A stretch of DNA of 34,409 bases. Source: Paracoccus binzhouensis. GTDB lineage: Bacteria; Pseudomonadota; Alphaproteobacteria; Rhodobacterales; Rhodobacteraceae. Below the pieces are notes generated by a model. The model was given only the letters and a program-made list of their open reading frames with translations. It ran no database searches and was not told the origin of the DNA. The stretch is taken from positions 1 to 34,409 of the forward strand of contig NZ_JAEHFP010000040.1 in the NCBI RefSeq assembly GCF_016446475.1, in the 5' to 3' direction. The position numbers were made by a program, and so were the translations under genes. Below are positions 25,115 to 32,650 of this stretch, piece after piece; the first letter of the stretch is position 1, and each line of letters opens with the position of its first letter.

Positions 25115-25640
25115 GTCAAACTCCGGGCAAGTTGGTTTTGCGAGGGCGGTATATAGCGGCAATATTTGTCTAAATCGTTAGGGAAACAGGAAGGCGACGG
25201 CCTTCCGGCAAAAACTCGCGCCTTGCGGCGGGATTCACAGCGGAACCCCGCCATGCCACCGGAAATGCCGGAATTCCGGCGCAATGCCGCGGCGGGGCGC
25301 TGCCATTTTTCCGGGCATGAATCCTGCGCGGGGGCCGTGACCGGCAAGGAATGATTTGGTGCATTCAACCATGCGTCGCCTGATCACAGCCATGTTCTCG
25401 TGCAACGTGCGCACCGGCGCAGCCTTGATATCGGGGCGAGAATCAAGCGGGCGGCGGGCGCGTCAGGGGGTGGCAGTCCGGCTGCTCGCCGGTCCGTCTG
25501 TCGAACAACTGAAATAGTGATCAACTCATGCTCGGGACTCAATCCTAAGATATTGATTTTACTTCATACATGGATCCTCATTCTTCTGATTTGTCCACTT
25601 TCATCGCAATTCGTGGCCATCGAAAGTTGCCTTGCCGCCA
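25115..25640. other. AT-variable gap between the RTX gene and the tni remnant
   Basis: No supported gene was found in this stretch. The minus-strand upstream region of the RTX gene (25130-25185) is AT-rich, with tatata and attta tracts that probably include its promoter, but no -35/-10 pair with good spacing was found. A perfect 14-base palindrome (gccggaattccggc) is at 25267-25280. The part from 25510 to 25640 is again AT-rich and lies behind the terminator of the tni genes, so it is likely original chromosomal or transposon-end DNA. Confidence 0.4.
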
Positions 25641-25667
25641 AAGAAAAAGGCCGCCCGAAGGCGGCCT
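25641..25667 (-). terminator. Intrinsic terminator after the tni-type genes
   Basis: On the minus strand aggccgcc and ggcggcct form a perfect 8-bp stem (25648-25655 with 25660-25667) closed by a ttcg tetraloop, a very stable form. It is followed by tttttcttt (25648-25640). It ends transcription coming from the tniQ remnant, about 55 bases after that gene's last stop. Confidence 0.85.
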
Positions 25668-25721
25668 GACGAGTCTGGCATCTGATGGAGGGCAGGGCCG
25701 GATTGGCCTGCCGATCGCGGA

Positions 25722-26405
25722 TCAGGATTCCGCCGTGCTCTCGATATGCTCTTCGAAGATTCTGGGGGGCGGGCTACCCGGTGCAGGATGGTGGCATTCA
25801 TCCCGCAACGAGCCGAAAGCGTCCCATTTGCTGCCCCGCCGCGGCATCGGCGTCGGATCGCAGCCGGCCTGGAGGATTCGGAATGCCCGACGGATCCCGA
25901 CTTCCCCTCGGAGGTATAGGCCCAACCGCAGGTGGAGGCGGCATCCTGATCCTGCGCGGAAAGGTCGTCGAAAGCGGCATCCGGCCCGAATTCCAGCGCG
26001 GTGCCCGGCAACTCCGTCACCCGGATGCTTTGTTCGAGCGGCAGGCAGTCCAGCCATGTCGGACCAGGGCGCCCTGCAATCCTGTCAGCGATATAGGTCT
26101 GGAGCGGGGATCCGGGGCAGGGTTCGGCATTGCGGGCGATCTCCTCCAGCATGGCCGTGGCTTCCGGAACGCTTCCGGCAAAGACGCCCTTTGCTTTGGT
26201 GTACCGGTCCCGGATCTTGCCCGGCGGTTGTGCAAAGGCGGGTCAGTTCATCAGGATCGCCGATGGACAGAACGAAGGGATCAAGGCCGGGATCATGCAG
26301 GAAGGTCCCGATGGGGCCGCGGATATGGAAAGCGGCCATGCGCGCCGCCCAGGACAAATGGGTTTCGTCGGTGCAGAACGGCAGCAGGAGACAGAGGCGG
26401 GCCAT
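25722..26405 (-). pseudogene. Frameshifted TniQ-family transposition protein
   Basis: The N-terminal TniQ part is clear (MARLCLLLPFCTDETHLSWA, AARMAAFHIRGPIGTFLHD). At about 26220 the frame shifts, apparently by one extra G in a short G run: the family-like continuation IRDRYTKAKGVFAGSVPEAT is in the neighbouring frame. A second shift near 25905 moves from GWAYTSEG to EVGIRRAFRILQ. The last recognisable piece (IFEEHIES) stops at 25722, shorter than a full TniQ. TniQ helps choose the target in Tn5053/Tn552-like transposition; this copy cannot be made intact. Confidence 0.72.
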
Positions 26406-27370
26406 GCTCCTGCCCGCCGCCGCCGGGCCCGCGCGCGGACAGGCGGGTCATTGGCCTCGTTCCGGTCGGGATCGATCTGCGGCCAGTCCGGGGCAAGGAA
26501 AACATTGCCGCCAAGCGGGCAGCCTTCCTGCATCGCCCAGAATTCCGCAAAATGGGCGATGTCCAGACAGGATGCCCCCGCCTCCAGGGCAAACTCGATC
26601 GCGCCGACCAGGGTTTCGATGCAGCGGCCAAAGCGATAACGCGCGCCATGGAACAGGCGCGGGATCAGATCACCGTCAAGCGGCGGCTCAAGCCCCGCAA
26701 TCCGGCAATATTCCCGGATCACCCCAGAGAAGCTTGCCCCGTCCGTCACTTCCGAAACCGGCGGCAGGATCAGCGTCGAAAGCCGGCGCTGGACCTGCGG
26801 AGCGGAACGGACGATCTCGTGCAACCTCTCGGTGCCGGAAAGGATCGGGATGACGGCCTCGTCACCCTGCATGAGGGATTTGAGAGCGCGCAGGATCAGG
26901 TGGCGATCAGCGCAAAACAGGTCATGCGCCTCGCCGATCCAGAGAACGGCGATGCCCAGATCCTTGAGCTGGCCCCGGAGGGTTTCCCAAAGGCGCCAGC
27001 CTTCGCGGTTGGCGGTGATCACCGGGTAACCACTGCGCTGCAACAGCGCACCGGTCATGCTCTTGAATGTGGCGGGGCTGGGCACGCTGGCATCGAGATA
27101 GTGCTGCCCCGTCGCTCCGGACAGGACCGAGTGCCGTTCCAGGGCGCGGGAGATCAGCGTGGTCCTGCCGCCGCCGGCGCCATCTACCACCATCACGCCG
27201 CGAGTCTCGCGTCCCGCGGAAAAACGCTGCGGCTCGGGCAGCAGGTTGCCCGCCTCATCCAGGCACAACAGCCGGTCGAGATGGGTGGTGAATGCGGCGT
27301 CCCTTGGCGTATCGACGCGGAGCTTGCGCAGTTTCTGAAGGATCGGGGCGGCCTCAGTGGGATTGGGCAT
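26243..27370 (-). CDS. TniB-like transposition ATPase with both nucleotide motifs altered
   Basis: This is a 375-residue TniB-family AAA+ protein, normally the target-selecting ATPase partner of TniA. The family features ETRGVMVVDGAGGG, VPSPATFKSM, RALKSLMQGDEAVI and a C-terminal WAMQEGCPLGGNVFLAPDW are well kept. However, the Walker A motif reads GAGGGRTT (64-71), with R69 where lysine belongs, and Walker B reads AVLWIGEAHD, with G146 where the Mg-binding aspartate belongs. The frame also reads through the place where TniB would normally stop (W323, in an ATGG that overlaps the tniQ start) and gains about 50 basic, unrelated residues. ATP binding and hydrolysis should be lost. It could equally be filed as a pseudogene. 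Confidence 0.75.
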   Translation of the reverse strand: MPNPTEAAPILQKLRKLRVDTPRDAAFTTHLDRLLCLDEAGNLLPEPQRFSAGRETRGVMVVDGAGGGRTTLISRALERHSVLSGATGQHYLDASVPSPATFKSMTGALLQRSGYPVITANREGWRLWETLRGQLKDLGIAVLWIGEAHDLFCADRHLILRALKSLMQGDEAVIPILSGTERLHEIVRSAPQVQRRLSTLILPPVSEVTDGASFSGVIREYCRIAGLEPPLDGDLIPRLFHGARYRFGRCIETLVGAIEFALEAGASCLDIAHFAEFWAMQEGCPLGGNVFLAPDWPQIDPDRNEANDPPVRARARRRRAGAWPASVSCCRSAPTKPICPGRRAWPLSISAAPSGPSCMIPALIPSFCPSAILMN

Positions 27371-27374
27371 GGGG

Positions 27375-28019
27375 TTACCCCGTGATGGACCAGGGTTGCG
27401 TTGCGGGGGCCGCGTCGGGCAGGTCGGGAATCGTGGGGGCAAGGCCGATGCCGAAGCTGGCGCTCGCGTTCATGGCATCGATCTCGGTGATCGGCGTGCC
27501 GAGCAGTTTCCCCAGATAGCGCGCCCAGGCCGATTTGCCGATGCCAGGAGGACCGTCCAGGAGCAGCGGCTCCAATCTGACGCCGGGAAGGCCGTCGTGG
27601 ACCGAGCGGCGCAACGACCACCAGACCGATTCCGAGGCGGGGTCGCACCAGGGAAATTCACCGTGCAATCGGGCCGCGATCTCGTCAGCATGGGCTTCCG
27701 AGACGATGCTGACAAGCCGGACACCGTCGTGCAGCTTTTCCAGGCGGGCGCGATCCTCGACTTTCTGGCGACCGAAACCGCTGATCGCGTCCCGTGCTTT
27801 CAGGATACGCTTGATCCGTCGACGGATCCGGTGCCGGTCGGCAATACGGATCATCGGCGCGTTCTTTGCCTCCGGCTCAATGCGTTCCCGGACTTCGTCA
27901 TCGGCAAAAGGATCCACGCCGTGCAGTTTGCCCAGATGCCGGAGAAACCGATCCTCGAGCGACGCGAGCGTTTCTCCGGGATCGAAGGTTCGGACGAGAA
28001 GGAACGGGATGCGGGACAT
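27375..28019 (-). pseudogene. Truncated AAA ATPase fused to tni-side sequence
   Basis: The frame gives 214 residues from ATG 28019, with aagga 7 bases upstream. Residues 1-190 look native: a charged N-terminal domain, then PLLLDGPPGIGKSAWARYLG with Walker A at 156-163, followed by ASASFGIG. AAA proteins of this type continue with Walker B, sensor and arginine-finger regions. Here the sequence changes after about residue 192 (near 27443) to LAPTIPDLPDAAPATQPWSI and stops five bases before the TniB start. The tail may be the last residues of a deleted tniA. The protein lacks a complete ATPase core. Confidence 0.65.
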
Positions 28020-28736
28020 GAGAGATTCCTTTCGGCAAAGTGCGACCGGCGGCCAGCAAGCACTCGGCCGGGCTGTAAGTCAGGTCTGGATGGCTGCAGG
28101 GCAGGGGGCGCACGGACGAATGCCGGCGGGTTTTCATTCAGCGCGTGTGATCGGGAATATGCTCAGGGCAGGGTGGTGATTGCGCCAGGACCGTGAGAGG
28201 ACGTTGTCGACCCCGACGTCTGCCAGCAAAGCCTTGATGAAACTCATATTGCAGCATCGTGATCGCCTTCGAAACATGGCTCCGCCGTTCGGGAAAACGG
28301 CGCTTTCCGGCGGGGTCGCGAGGATTAGCTCCGGAGTTCCGGTAGCCGTCAGGCCGCGCCATCGCTTAGGAACGGATTGACACGACCTTGCCGGGCAGCG
28401 TCTCGACCGTCAACGATCTGGGTCTGGGTCTGGGCAGCAGATCGCGGCCACAGGCACCGGTTTGAAGAGTTCAACCAAGGAACTGAAACTCATAGTCTTT
28501 AGTCAGGGTCAGTCGCGGCGATGGGCAATAATGGGTTGTAGGGAGGACAAAAAAAAGGGCCCGAATGGCCATTATTTCAGTGGTAGGACACGCACCACAG
28601 CCTGACCGAGAATTTTTTTGATAATGGAAATTATGTAATATATCGGCCATCGGATGCCGGGCCAGACCAAAGGCGCTTTGCCTTGAAACCGCGGTTGATG
28701 CTAAACCGATCTCGAACCCACAAGGAAGGAGATCCC
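28020..28736. other. 717-base gap without a recognisable gene
   Basis: No frame on either strand here resembles a known family. Notable pieces are a triple ctgggt repeat within gatctg...cagatc arms (28415-28443), a run of eight A next to a weak ggcc stem (28545-28575), and an AT-rich block at 28610-28645. There ttgata (28618-28623) and tatcgg (28641-28646) are 17 bases apart and could form the promoter of the redoxin-HAD genes. The left part may be remains of the same tni element. Confidence 0.4.
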
Positions 28737-29288
28737 ATGGCTGTCCGACCTCCCGTCTGCGACTTCGGTGCAAAGGCCCCGGATTTCGCCTTGCCCGATC
28801 CCGATGGCCGGATCGTCGCCTTTGCCGATATCGCCGGGCCGCGCGGCACGCTGGTCATGTTCATCTGCAACCATTGCCCCTATGTCCAGGCGGTCATCGA
28901 CCGCATCCAGCGCGACGCGGCCGAATTGCAGGCGCTCGGCATCGGCGTGGTGGCGATCTCGGCCAACGATGTCGCGGAATATCCGCAGGACGCGCCCGCG
29001 CACATGAAGGCCGAGGCGCAGAAGCACGGCTTCACCTTTCCCTATCTCTACGACGAAAGCCAGGATGTCGCCCGCGCCTATGGTGCCGAATGCACGCCGG
29101 ATTTCTTCGGCTACAATGCCGCGGGAGAGCTGCAGTATCGCGGCCGGCTGGACGCCTCGGGCCGCAACCCCGGCGCGCCGGACGCGCGGCGCGAGCTGTT
29201 CGAGGCCATGGTGCAGATCGCCGAAACCGGGCATGGTCCGCAAGAGCAGATCCCGTCGATCGGCTGCTCGATCAAATGGAAGGCTTGA
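28737..29288 (+). CDS. Thioredoxin-fold (AhpC/redoxin) family protein
   Basis: This 183-residue thioredoxin-fold protein has the active-site motif CNHC (C44, C47) after LVMFI, in the usual place at the end of the first core strand. It also has VVAISANDVAEYPQDAPAHM and a cis-proline-region segment, AECTPDFFGYN. It resembles bacterial redoxin-domain proteins of unknown substrate rather than classical AhpC. ATG 28737 has an excellent aaggaaggagat site upstream; the frame is open a little further, but that part lacks a start signal. It is coupled to the following HAD phosphatase gene, whose start abuts its stop. Confidence 0.85.
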   Translation: MAVRPPVCDFGAKAPDFALPDPDGRIVAFADIAGPRGTLVMFICNHCPYVQAVIDRIQRDAAELQALGIGVVAISANDVAEYPQDAPAHMKAEAQKHGFTFPYLYDESQDVARAYGAECTPDFFGYNAAGELQYRGRLDASGRNPGAPDARRELFEAMVQIAETGHGPQEQIPSIGCSIKWKA

Positions 29289-29972
29289 ATGAACATCTGC
29301 TTTGCACCCTGCCCCGTGGTCTTCGATCTGGACGGCACGCTGATCGACAGCGCCCCCGACATCCATGCCTGCGTGAACGCCGTGCTGCGGCTGCACGGGG
29401 TCGCGCCGCTGACCCTCGATCAGGTGCGCGGCTTCGTCGGCGGCGGCGTGGACCTGCTGTGGCGGCGGGTGGTCGCCGCAACGGCGCTGCCGGTCGAGTC
29501 GCATCGCGACTTGGTGACCTCGTTCATGACCCGCTATCACGACGCGACCAGCCTGACCCGGCTTTACCCCAATGTCGCCGAGGCCTTGGGCACGCTGGCC
29601 GACCGTGGCTATCCGCTGGGCCTGTGCACCAACAAGCCACTGGGCCCGGCCCGGGCGGTGCTGGACCATTTCGGCATCGCCCAGCTGTTCCGGGTGGTGA
29701 TCGGCGGCGATTCCCTGCCGCAGAGGAAGCCCGATCCGGCACCGCTGCGTGCCGCCGTCGCTGCCCTGGGCGCCAGCCCCGAGGCGCCGCGTGCCGTCTA
29801 TGTCGGCGACAGCGAATTCGACGAGGAATGCGCCCGCAATGCCGGACTGCCCTTCCTGCTGTTCACCCGGGGCTATCGCAAGACCCCGGTCGAGCAGCTG
29901 CGGCACCGGGCCAGTTTCGACGATTTCGCCCGGCTGCCGCTGCTGGTCGAGGAGGCCGCCGCCATCGGCTGA
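29289..29972 (+). CDS. gph: HAD-family phosphatase, phosphoglycolate phosphatase-like
   Basis: This 227-residue HAD hydrolase has motif I VVFDLDGTL (D13, D15), an alpha-helical cap with VGGGVDLLWRRV, motif II threonine in GLCTNKP, the lysine of PQRKPDP, and motif IV YVGDSEFDEECA. The pattern fits Gph, which removes 2-phosphoglycolate; relatives with other substrates cannot be excluded. ATG 29289 directly follows the stop of the redoxin gene, with ggaagg five bases upstream inside that gene. Confidence 0.83.
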   Translation: MNICFAPCPVVFDLDGTLIDSAPDIHACVNAVLRLHGVAPLTLDQVRGFVGGGVDLLWRRVVAATALPVESHRDLVTSFMTRYHDATSLTRLYPNVAEALGTLADRGYPLGLCTNKPLGPARAVLDHFGIAQLFRVVIGGDSLPQRKPDPAPLRAAVAALGASPEAPRAVYVGDSEFDEECARNAGLPFLLFTRGYRKTPVEQLRHRASFDDFARLPLLVEEAAAIG

Positions 29973-30080
29973 TGGGGCCCGGCCGATCCCGCCGGCACGG
30001 CAATGCTTGACAGCGCGGCGAAACGGCGGGATCCGTCGCGCCAGGCCGTCACCGGCCTGAACGAAGCCCAAGGAGTCGCG

Positions 30081-30509
30081 ATGGACCTGCGCCAACTGAC
30101 CCCGGATCTGGCCGTCTCGGCGCAGATCCAGCCCGAAGACCTGCCGGCGCTGGCCGAGGCCGGCTTCCGCGTGCTGATCAACAACCGTCCCGACGACGAG
30201 GTCGGCCCGGGTGAGGATCACGAGACCATGCGCCAGGCGGCCGAAGCGGCGGGCATCCGCTATTTCTTCAACCCCTTCACCCCCGGCCGCATCACCCCGG
30301 ACATGATCTCGGCCCAGGCCGAGGCACTGTCGGCGCCGGGCCCGAAGCTGGCCTATTGCCGCTCGGGCAACCGCTCGACGGTGCTCTGGGCGCTGGCCCA
30401 GGCCGGCAAGGAGCCGGTGGCGGACCTGATCGAGACCGCGGCACGGGCCGGCTACGACCTGTCCGGGATTCGGCCGCTGATCGAATCGCTGGCCGCGCAG
30501 GAGCGCTGA
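30081..30509 (+). CDS. DUF442/TIGR01244-family phosphatase-like protein
   Basis: This 142-residue protein has the DUF442 pattern: MDLRQLTPDLAVSAQIQPED at the start, FRVLINNRPDDEV at 29-41, and the active loop LAYCRSGNRSTVLWAL with C93 and R98. This loop joins features of rhodanese and tyrosine-phosphatase active sites. Relatives are found alone or fused to sulfur-handling beta-lactamase-like enzymes. ATG 30081 has aaggag upstream (about 30070), which decides against longer starts at 30003. Confidence 0.85.
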   Translation: MDLRQLTPDLAVSAQIQPEDLPALAEAGFRVLINNRPDDEVGPGEDHETMRQAAEAAGIRYFFNPFTPGRITPDMISAQAEALSAPGPKLAYCRSGNRSTVLWALAQAGKEPVADLIETAARAGYDLSGIRPLIESLAAQER

Positions 30510-30580
30510 GCGACGGCGCGGGTTTCGGGGCGTCCCGGAACCCGCAGCGCCCGGCCGGGGTTGATCCGTCAGGGCCGGGG

Positions 30581-30599
30581 CCGCGGGCGCATCCCGCGG
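30581..30599 (+). other. GC hairpin after the DUF442 gene
   Basis: ccgcggg (30581-30587) and cccgcgg (30593-30599) form a perfect 7-bp stem with a five-base loop, about 70 bases after the DUF442 gene and directly before the ribosome-binding site of the small membrane peptide. Without a U-tract it is a weak terminator at best, and could affect translation of the peptide. Confidence 0.4.
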
Positions 30600-30623
30600 C
30601 GGCCGAAGCGGAGGGAATCTGCC

Positions 30624-30698
30624 TTGAACTCGATCATCTATCTTGTCGGCCTCGTCGTCGTGGTGCTGTTCATCCTGGGGATGCTGGGCCTGCGCTAG
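30624..30698 (+). CDS. 24-residue single-span membrane peptide
   Basis: A TTG start at 30624 preceded by ggaggg (30610-30615, 8 bases away) opens a 24-residue frame, MNSIIYLVGLVVVVLFILGMLGLR. It has one hydrophobic span of about 18 residues and a final arginine that suits an N-out or tail-in topology. It stands alone, 75 bases before typA. I recall similar very short peptides with an alternating Ile/Val/Leu core in Rhodobacteraceae, but this is from memory. The function is unknown. Confidence 0.6.
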   Translation: MNSIIYLVGLVVVVLFILGMLGLR

Positions 30699-30773
30699 GC
30701 GCGCTTGCGATTGACGCTGGCCTTTCGCGCCCCTCTGCGTTACCGGGGGCGCAAATTCTGATAAAGGCCCCCT

Positions 30774-32594
30774 ATGGACATCCGCAACATCGCGATCATC
30801 GCCCATGTCGACCATGGCAAGACCACGCTGGTCGACCAGCTTCTGAAGCAGTCGGGCAGCTTCCGCGAGAACCAGGCCGTGGCCGAGCGGGTGATGGACA
30901 GCAACGACATCGAGCGCGAGCGCGGCATCACCATCCTCGCCAAGGCCACCTCGGTCGAGTGGAAGGGCACCCGCATCAATATCGTCGACACCCCCGGTCA
31001 CGCCGATTTCGGCGGCGAGGTCGAACGCATCCTGTCGATGGTGGACGGGGTCTGCCTGCTGGTCGATGCGGCGGAAGGCCCCATGCCGCAGACCAAGTTC
31101 GTGACTTCGAAGGCGCTGGCGCTTGGCCTGAAGCCCATCGTGGTGCTGAACAAGGTCGACAAGCCCGCCGCCGAGCCGGACAATGCGCTGAACGAAGTGT
31201 TCGACCTGTTCGCGAACCTGGGCGCCAGCGACGAGCAGCTGGATTTCCCGCATCTTTATGCCTCCGGCATCGGCGGCTGGGCCGACGAGACGCTGGACGG
31301 GCCGCGCAAGGACATGTCGGCCCTCTTCGACCTGGTGCTGCGCCATGTCGAGGCGCCGAAGCAGATCGCCCGCCAGGACGAGCCCTTCCAGATGCTGGCC
31401 ACCACGCTGGGCGCCGACCCGTTCATCGGCCGCATCCTGACCGGCCGGGTCGAGGCCGGCCGCGCGAAGGCCGGCGACACCATCAAGGCGCTGTCGCGCG
31501 ACGGCGCGCGCATCGAGCAGTTCCGCATCTCCAAGGTGCTGGCCTTCCGCGGCCTGACCCAGCAACCCATCGACGAGGCAGTGGCGGGCGACATCGTCAC
31601 CATCGCCGGCATGTCGAAGGCGACGGTGGCCGACACGCTCTGCGCGCTCGAGGTCGAGACCGCCCTGCCCGCCCAACCCATCGACCCGCCGACGATCAGC
31701 GTCACCTTCGGCATCAACGACAGCCCGCTGGCCGGCCGCGACGGCAACAAGGTGCAGTCGCGGGTGATTCGCGAGCGGCTGATAAAGGAAGTCGAGACCA
31801 ATGTCGCGATCAAGGTCGAGGACACGCCCGGCGGCGACGCCTTCGTCGTCTCGGGCCGCGGCGAACTCCAGATGGGCGTGCTGATCGAGAACATGCGCCG
31901 CGAAGGCTTCGAGCTGTCGATCTCGCGCCCGCGGGTGATCTTCCGCGACATCGACGGCGTGCGCCACGAGCCGATCGAGGAAGCCATCATCGACGTCGAT
32001 GACGAATATACCGGCGCGGTGATCGACAAGCTGACCGGCAACCGCAAGGGCGATCTGGTTGAGATGAAGCCCGCCGGCCATGGCAAGACCCGTATCGTCG
32101 CACATGTGCCCTCGCGCGGGCTGATCGGCTATCAGGGCGAGTTCATGACCGATACCCGCGGCAACGGCGTCTTGAACCGCATCTTCCACAGCTGGGCGCC
32201 CTACAAGGGCCCGATCCAGGGCCGCCGCCAGGGCGTACTGATCTCGATGGAGGACGGCGTGTCCGTGGCCTATGCGCTGTGGAACCTGGAAGAGCGCGGC
32301 AAGATGTTCATCGGCGCGCAGGAACAGGTCTACCAGGGCATGATCATCGGCGAGCATTCGCGCGACAACGACCTGGAAGTGAACCCGCTCAAGGGCAAGA
32401 AGCTGACCAACGTCCGCGCCTCGGGCACGGACGAGGCGGTGAGGCTGACGCCACCGGTGCGCATGTCGCTGGAAGAGGCCATCGCCTATATCGACGACGA
32501 CGAACTGGTCGAGGTGACGCCGAAAAGCATCCGCCTGCGCAAGCGCCATCTCGACCCGCATGAGCGCAAGCGGCAGTCGCGCGCCGATGCCTGA
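30774..32594 (+). CDS. typA: Ribosome-binding GTPase TypA/BipA
   Basis: This 606-residue translational GTPase of the EF-G/LepA type acts on the 70S ribosome, especially under cold or stress and in 50S assembly. The GTPase motifs are G1 AHVDHGKTT (10-18), ERGITI near 45, G3 DTPGH (72-76) and G4 NKVD (126-129). Domain II ([20 protein letters not shown]), domain III with [19 protein letters not shown] and the BipA-specific C-terminal part ([20 protein letters not shown]) are all present at full length. ATG 30774 follows an aaagg site. Confidence 0.96.
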   Translation: MDIRNIAIIAHVDHGKTTLVDQLLKQSGSFRENQAVAERVMDSNDIERERGITILAKATSVEWKGTRINIVDTPGHADFGGEVERILSMVDGVCLLVDAAEGPMPQTKFVTSKALALGLKPIVVLNKVDKPAAEPDNALNEVFDLFANLGASDEQLDFPHLYASGIGGWADETLDGPRKDMSALFDLVLRHVEAPKQIARQDEPFQMLATTLGADPFIGRILTGRVEAGRAKAGDTIKALSRDGARIEQFRISKVLAFRGLTQQPIDEAVAGDIVTIAGMSKATVADTLCALEVETALPAQPIDPPTISVTFGINDSPLAGRDGNKVQSRVIRERLIKEVETNVAIKVEDTPGGDAFVVSGRGELQMGVLIENMRREGFELSISRPRVIFRDIDGVRHEPIEEAIIDVDDEYTGAVIDKLTGNRKGDLVEMKPAGHGKTRIVAHVPSRGLIGYQGEFMTDTRGNGVLNRIFHSWAPYKGPIQGRRQGVLISMEDGVSVAYALWNLEERGKMFIGAQEQVYQGMIIGEHSRDNDLEVNPLKGKKLTNVRASGTDEAVRLTPPVRMSLEEAIAYIDDDELVEVTPKSIRLRKRHLDPHERKRQSRADA

Positions 32595-32621
32595 GCCGAT
32601 ACCCCGTTCCGCAGGATTACG

Positions 32622-32643
32622 GACTTCCGCAATGCCGGAAGTC
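32622..32643 (+). terminator. Hairpin after typA, possible terminator
   Basis: gacttccg (32622-32629) pairs perfectly with cggaagtc (32636-32643) around a six-base loop, 28 bases after the typA stop. Only tgtt follows before the IS1380-family element begins at 32651, so any original U-tract may have been lost to the insertion, or termination may be weak. Confidence 0.5.
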
Positions 32644-32650
32644 TGTTAGG

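Noticed and set aside
25685..27385. A 566-codon plus-strand frame across the tni remnant
   Set aside because: The minus strand carries TniB and TniQ family sequence over the same bases; the plus frame has no recognisable family.
28545..28575. Terminator on the minus strand (ggcc stem followed by T8)
   Set aside because: The stem is only 4 bp, and no minus-strand gene lies upstream that would need it.
28561..28615. tRNA-like stretch (cagtggtaggacacgcacc)
   Set aside because: It recalls a D-arm, but no acceptor stem, anticodon arm or TpsiC sequence can be folded around it.
28701..32561. A 1286-codon open frame on the minus strand opposite typA and its neighbours
   Set aside because: It is antisense to four well-supported genes, is rich in Asp, His, Arg and Gly runs as expected from complement-strand frames in GC-rich DNA, and matches no family.
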